Shown: positions 60,153-64,000 of the stretch, one piece after another
Position numbering within the stretch: position 1 is the first letter of the stretch
How the letters are laid out: each line of letters opens with the position of its first letter
Origin: Adineta ricciae
Lineage: Eukaryota > Rotifera > Eurotatoria > Adinetida > Adinetidae
Direction: 5' to 3'
Length of the DNA stretch: 64,000 nt
Assembly: GCA_905250025.1 (NCBI GenBank)
Contig: CAJNOJ010000113.1
Coordinates: 246,877-310,876, forward strand
Notes under the pieces: model-generated
The model's input: the letters and a program-made list of their open reading frames with translations, nothing else
Told to the model about the DNA's origin: nothing
Databases searched by the model: none
Position numbers and translations under genes: made by a program

Positions 60153-61265
60153 GGCTGACCGCACTCACCCACATGGAAATCAATGCCGTTTGAATATTTC
60201 GACTACTTTTCGTATCACTAGCTAACTGATCAACAATTGACTGAGATAATGAGCGTATGGCGATTTTTGCACAAACACCGATCATTGAAAGAAATACAAC
60301 TTCGTTTGGAACAATTCGATCACTTTTCATTTGATCAAACAGCTGAAAACACTTGTCCAAATCGTCCAGTTGACTGTATCCATTGATCATTGCATGATAA
60401 GCCAGTGCATTTCTTGCTTTGACTTGACGAAACAAACGTTCAGCATCATTGACCAGATCGAATTTCATCAACATGTGAATGGCTGATGTGATGACGATAT
60501 CATCGTTATAATAGGACTTGTTCATCTTGCGCAAAAGTTCTTTTCCTGTTTGTAATGCCCGATCATTGGATAGACGTGTGCATGTGCTGAACAGAATTGT
60601 ATGCATAACTTCATCCACAGCTATGGGCATATTAACATGCAAATCCAACACTTTTTCAAACATTTCATTATCGTGATAACCTTAACAAATTTGATAAAGT
60701 TGAATCGAATGGGTGTTTTTCATCAATCGAAAAGTTTTACTCACCTTTCATCATGGCACCATAAGTGTAGATAGATTTGTGTTTCATCTGATGCAAGAGT
60801 TTCTCAGCTTCATCGACGTTTCCAAATTTCATCAACATAAAGATCGTTGAATTCATTACGTTTTCAGAACGTTTGAAATCTTCAGGTAAATTATCGATTA
60901 ACTGCTTTCCAATTCTTCTCGCACGATCATTTGTAAGGTGAGAGCAAGAGCTTAAAGCCATCACGTAGATCGCTTCGTCTGCGACGAATGGTAATGTCTC
61001 AAACAGATCCAATGTTTTCTCAAACATTTTATTATCGTTATAACCTAAACAAATTTGATAAAGTTGAATCGAATGGCTGTTTTTTATCAATCGAAAAGTT
61101 TTACTCACCTTTCATCAAGGCACCATAAGTATAAATTGATTTGTATTTCGTTTGGTGAAAGAGTTGCTCAGCCTCATCAACGTTTCCAAATTTCATCAAC
61201 ATAAAGATCGTTGAACTCATTACGTTTTCAGAACCTTTCAAATCTTCAGGGAAATTATTGATTAA
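60153..61265 (-). CDS. PPR (PLS-type) protein, downstream modules
   Basis: Exon 60745-61044 (300 nt) and the exon ending at 60680 carry pentatricopeptide repeats: TYGAMMKGYNDNKMFEKTLD, DEAIYVMALSSCSHLTNDRA, STIFMLMKFGNVDEAEKLLH. Exon 61109-61265 is the 3' half of a module cut by the foldback element. In the terminal exon, a further module reads AYHAMINGYSQLDDLDKCFQ and IVPNEVVFLSMIGVC, then shifts frame at about 60168. PLS-type PPR proteins bind organelle RNA and are characteristic of land plants; they are known, with DYW domains, from bdelloids. This copy is interrupted at both ends, so its activity is doubtful. Confidence 0.75.
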
Positions 61266-63330
61266 GAGCGGGTCCATGAGAATACCGACCTACCCAGGAC
61301 GATCGTTCCTGGAAGCAGTATTCCGCTTATTTCCGGCGAAAACCCGCAGGATATTCATAGTTTCCGCGTTGGAAACCACGAGAAAGTACTCGGAATCCTA
61401 CCGAAGGAACCGGTAATCGTATCCGACTATCGTTTATGGCGGGTTCTTGCTGGTTCCGGATAAAACCTTTTAAATCTGATGAAAGGATCCGATCGCCGGA
61501 ATACTGCTTCCATGAAATCCGCGGAAGGTCCTGGAACTGGTCGGTTCCGGGCCGGATTGTTCGACCTGGGTAGCTGGCTGTAGAAAAATTTTTTTTTCGG
61601 GTTTTTTCTGTCTGAATTTGAAGGTCATATTTAGTTATTTTAAAACCCAAAATATTAGCCTCTTCTGATGAATCAATCAAAAATGGGAGTAGTCACAATC
61701 TTACGATTTTTTTAGTCAAATCACAAAATTGGAAAAACCGACAGTTTTCGTATTTCGAGATTTGCCGAGCCATTTTTGCTCGCTTATTGCTGAGAAAGGT
61801 CTTAAAAGATGCAGAAATATCTGCTCTACAAGATGGTTACTGTCAATAATTCTTAAAAAAGATTTTGTCGAGAGATTAAGCCTCTACAGTGGCCGAAATC
61901 GACGACTTTTTAGAATTATTTTACCCATAAATTCCCTATAATCTCTCTGAATATTGTGAATTCCAAAGAAATGAATGAAGATCCTGAAAGCCCTTGAAAT
62001 TCTGCATCGTTTGGTACATTTTTCAAGATCAAAGAATACAGCCAGGATACTAAAGTAGGGTCGACAATAGGTGTCTTCGATGGTACCAAACGACTATTTC
62101 AGTCGAAAAAATGCGACTACTGAGGAATGATTCATTCGCAAAGAAAATCTGACTCTACAGCCGTAATCAGCGTGAAAAACTGTACCAAAATATAGAGTTT
62201 TTATAAGAATCTTTTTGCATCGAAATTTCGCCCTGTGGTCCCCCTCAATGGTTTTCATCAGAGGAATTCGCCGTGGTACCCCACGGGTCATGTTTCACGG
62301 AAAAATATTTTTTAAGATAAAACTGTAGACAAGTGCAGTTTTTTACGCTGATTTCAAATATGATAGTGGTTTCCGTTCAACATGCAGTTCTGAGCATGAT
62401 ATGAATGGTGGGAGAAGTCATTATTTTATCGTTCCATTGGATTATCAGGACATAGTATATTTTCTCACCCAAAAACACTATTCTTGAAAATTTCTCACTA
62501 AATTTGAAAGAATGCAATCGAACTGTTCTACATTATGCAAAATATTTGATTACATGTCGTCTAAGTTGGTGCATGTTGATCCCTATGAACATAACCATTT
62601 GACGCGGAAATGGTATGTTTGGTTGATAGCCTATTTTCCAATCTACACATTTCTTATGAAAAAAAAATACACTTCTGTACTCAGTTTTTCACGCTGATCA
62701 CGACTGTAGGGTCAGATTCTGTTTCCGAACAAATCATTCCTCAGCAGTCACATTTTATCGACCCAAACAGTCATTTGGTACCATCGAGAAAACCTATTGT
62801 CGACCCTACTTTAGTATCCTGGCTGTATTCTTTGATCTTGAAAAATGTACCAAAAGATGCAGAATTTCAAGGGCTTTCAGGATCTTCATTCATTTCTTTG
62901 GGATCCACAATATTCAGAGAGATTATAGGGAATTTATGGGTAAAATAATTCTAAAAAGTCGTCGATTTCGGCCACTGTAGAGGCTTAATCTCTCGACAAA
63001 ATCTTTTTTAAGGATTATTGACAGTAACCATCTTGTAGAGCAGATATTTCTGCATCTTTTAAGACCTTTCTCAGCAATAAGCGAGCAAAAATGGCTCGGC
63101 AAATCTCGAAATACGAAAACTGTCGCTTTTCCCAATTTCTGTGATTTGACTAAAAAAATCGTAAGATTATGACTACTCACATTTTTGTTCGATTCATCAG
63201 GAAAGGCTAATATTTTGGGTTTTAAAATAACTAAAGATGACCTTCAATTTAAGATAGAAAAAACCCGAAAAAAAAATTTTTCTACAGCCGACCCTATATA
63301 AGTTAGGTCGGTATTCTCATGGACCCGCTC
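61266..63330. mobile_element. Foldback transposon, 2,065 bp, inserted in a PPR exon with TTAA duplication
   Basis: TTAA at 61262-61265 and 63331-63334. The ends are perfect 27-bp inverted repeats (left end GAGCGGGTCCATGAGAATAC...). Inside, long inverted arms (about 61573-62200 and 62670-63303) include a 70-codon frame present once on each strand (61729-61941 and 62923-63180), around a unique centre of about 470 bp. No transposase-sized frame exists, so it is non-autonomous. TTAA suggests a piggyBac-type transposase, although the ends lack the CCC start. Removing the element and one TTAA restores a PPR exon of exactly 300 nt. Confidence 0.9.
61293..61570. mobile_element. 278-bp MITE nested in the foldback element, TA target site
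   Basis: TA at 61291-61292 and 61571-61572 flank CCCAGGACGATCGTTCC...GGATTGTTCGACCTGGG; the ends are imperfect inverted repeats of about 18 bp. An inner perfect inverted repeat (TGGAAGCAGTATTCCG and its complement) lies at about 61310 and 61500. It is richer in GC than its host, and the equivalent position of the opposite arm of the host element lacks it. TA duplication and size fit a Tc1/mariner-type MITE. Confidence 0.8.
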
Positions 63331-64000
63331 TTAACTGCTTTCCAATTCTTCTCGCACGATCATTTGTAAGGTGAGAGCAAGAGCTTAAAACCATCGCGTA
63401 GATCGCTTCGTCTGCGACGAATGGTAATGTCTCAAACAGGTCCAATGTTTTCTCAAACATTTTATTATCGTTATAACCTTAACAAATTTGATAAAGTTGA
63501 ATCGAATGGGTGTTTTTCATCAATCGAAAAGGTTTACTCACCTTTCATCATAGCACCATAAGTATAAATTGATTTGTGTTTCATTTGGCGAAAGAGTTTC
63601 TCAGCCTCATCAACGTTTCCGAATTTCATCAACATAAACATCGTCGAATTCATCACTTTTTGAGAACCTTTCAAATCTTCGGGTAAATCGTCAATTAATA
63701 ATTTTCCTATTCTCTTCGCTCGATCGTCACATATTTCCGAACATGCCTTTGACACCATCACAAAAACACCTTCGTCTAACTTCATTTTGTTCTGTTCATA
63801 CAAGTTCAACACTTCTTTCGACTTTTTCATTGATATCAGCCCTACTCATCACAATACATTTATTTCTTGATGATGAACGAAGTAATAGGAATATCTACCT
63901 TTGAACAACGTGGTATAAAGTGGATTCGTCTTCACCTGAATTGAGTTAAACAAACCGATTGCACTCTTCAAGTCACCGGATTTCACTACAAATAGAAATA
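63331..64000 (-). CDS. PPR (PLS-type) protein, upstream modules, 5' end beyond the window
   Basis: Exon 63542-63841 is again exactly 300 nt (MKKSKEVLNLYEQNKMKLDE near its start, MNSTMFMLMKFGNVDEAEKL near its end). Exon 63335-63477 is the 5' half of the module split by the foldback element, and a further exon near 63900-63985 reads VKSGDLKSAIGLFNSIQVKT. Introns are about 60 bp, and each module exon starts and ends in the same phase. The gene continues past base 64000, so domains such as a targeting peptide cannot be assessed. Confidence 0.75.

Noticed and set aside
61729-61941. 70-codon frame repeated on both strands of the foldback element, as a possible transposase or cargo protein
   Set aside because: Its two copies are the inverted arms of the element; the frame is short, has no motif and appears twice only because the arms are copies.

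Overview
This is a eukaryotic nuclear window that fits a bdelloid rotifer. It is gene-dense and AT-rich, most introns are only 37-75 bp with clean GT...AG ends, and animal genes (GPR107/108, COMMD8, YKT6, makorin, a synaptotagmin-like protein, a scramblase, a rhodopsin-type GPCR) sit beside genes of bacterial or plant-like type (PHB depolymerase, a bacterial-type flavin amine oxidase relic, PLS-type PPR modules). No species can be named from sequence alone. Genes were rebuilt by joining ORFs across short introns and checking that the reading phase closes; start codons and first exons are the least certain parts. Layout, 1-20 kb: a secreted protein cut by the window edge; an amine oxidase pseudogene with four in-frame stops; a phospholipid-scramblase-like gene whose one large intron (about 2.07 kb) contains a complete M14 carboxypeptidase gene on the other strand; a PAICS-like protein with eroded active-site motifs; a secreted candidate histidine-brace/ependymin-like protein; GPR107/108 head-to-head with COMMD8; a membrane-anchored histidine phosphatase; and a leucine-rich-repeat receptor. 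19-38 kb: a coiled-coil gene head-to-head with an NHL-repeat gene, CHMP2 (ESCRT-III), a 5.4 kb synaptotagmin-like (Slp) gene whose introns hold two identical tRNA-Glu(TTC) genes in opposite orientation, a knottin-type secreted peptide, TRPT1, DPM1 and YKT6. 38-50 kb: three tandem paralogs of an unnamed family (B-box-like zinc finger, coiled coil, two C-C-H-x4-H modules), a long coiled-coil gene, makorin, a PHB depolymerase with spliceosomal introns, tRNA-Tyr with an intron, and a GPCR. 50-64 kb: a 242-bp piggyBac-type MITE flanked by TTAA, an alpha-1,3-fucosyltransferase, an ERICH2-like small gene, a TATA-driven small hydrophilic protein, an orphan Thr-rich membrane protein, a short-chain dehydrogenase relic fused to a PPR relic, and a PPR gene built from exons of exactly 300 nt. 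One of those exons is split by a 2,065-bp foldback transposon with 27-bp terminal inverted repeats and a TTAA target duplication, which itself carries a 278-bp MITE at a TA site. The genes form no operon or pathway. Several concern membrane traffic (SYTL, CHMP2, YKT6, GPR107, scramblase), but this looks like ordinary genome mixture. The best candidates for something undescribed are the tandem B-box/C-C-H-x4-H family, the 300-nt PPR exon array with its nested transposons, and the gene-inside-an-intron arrangement.
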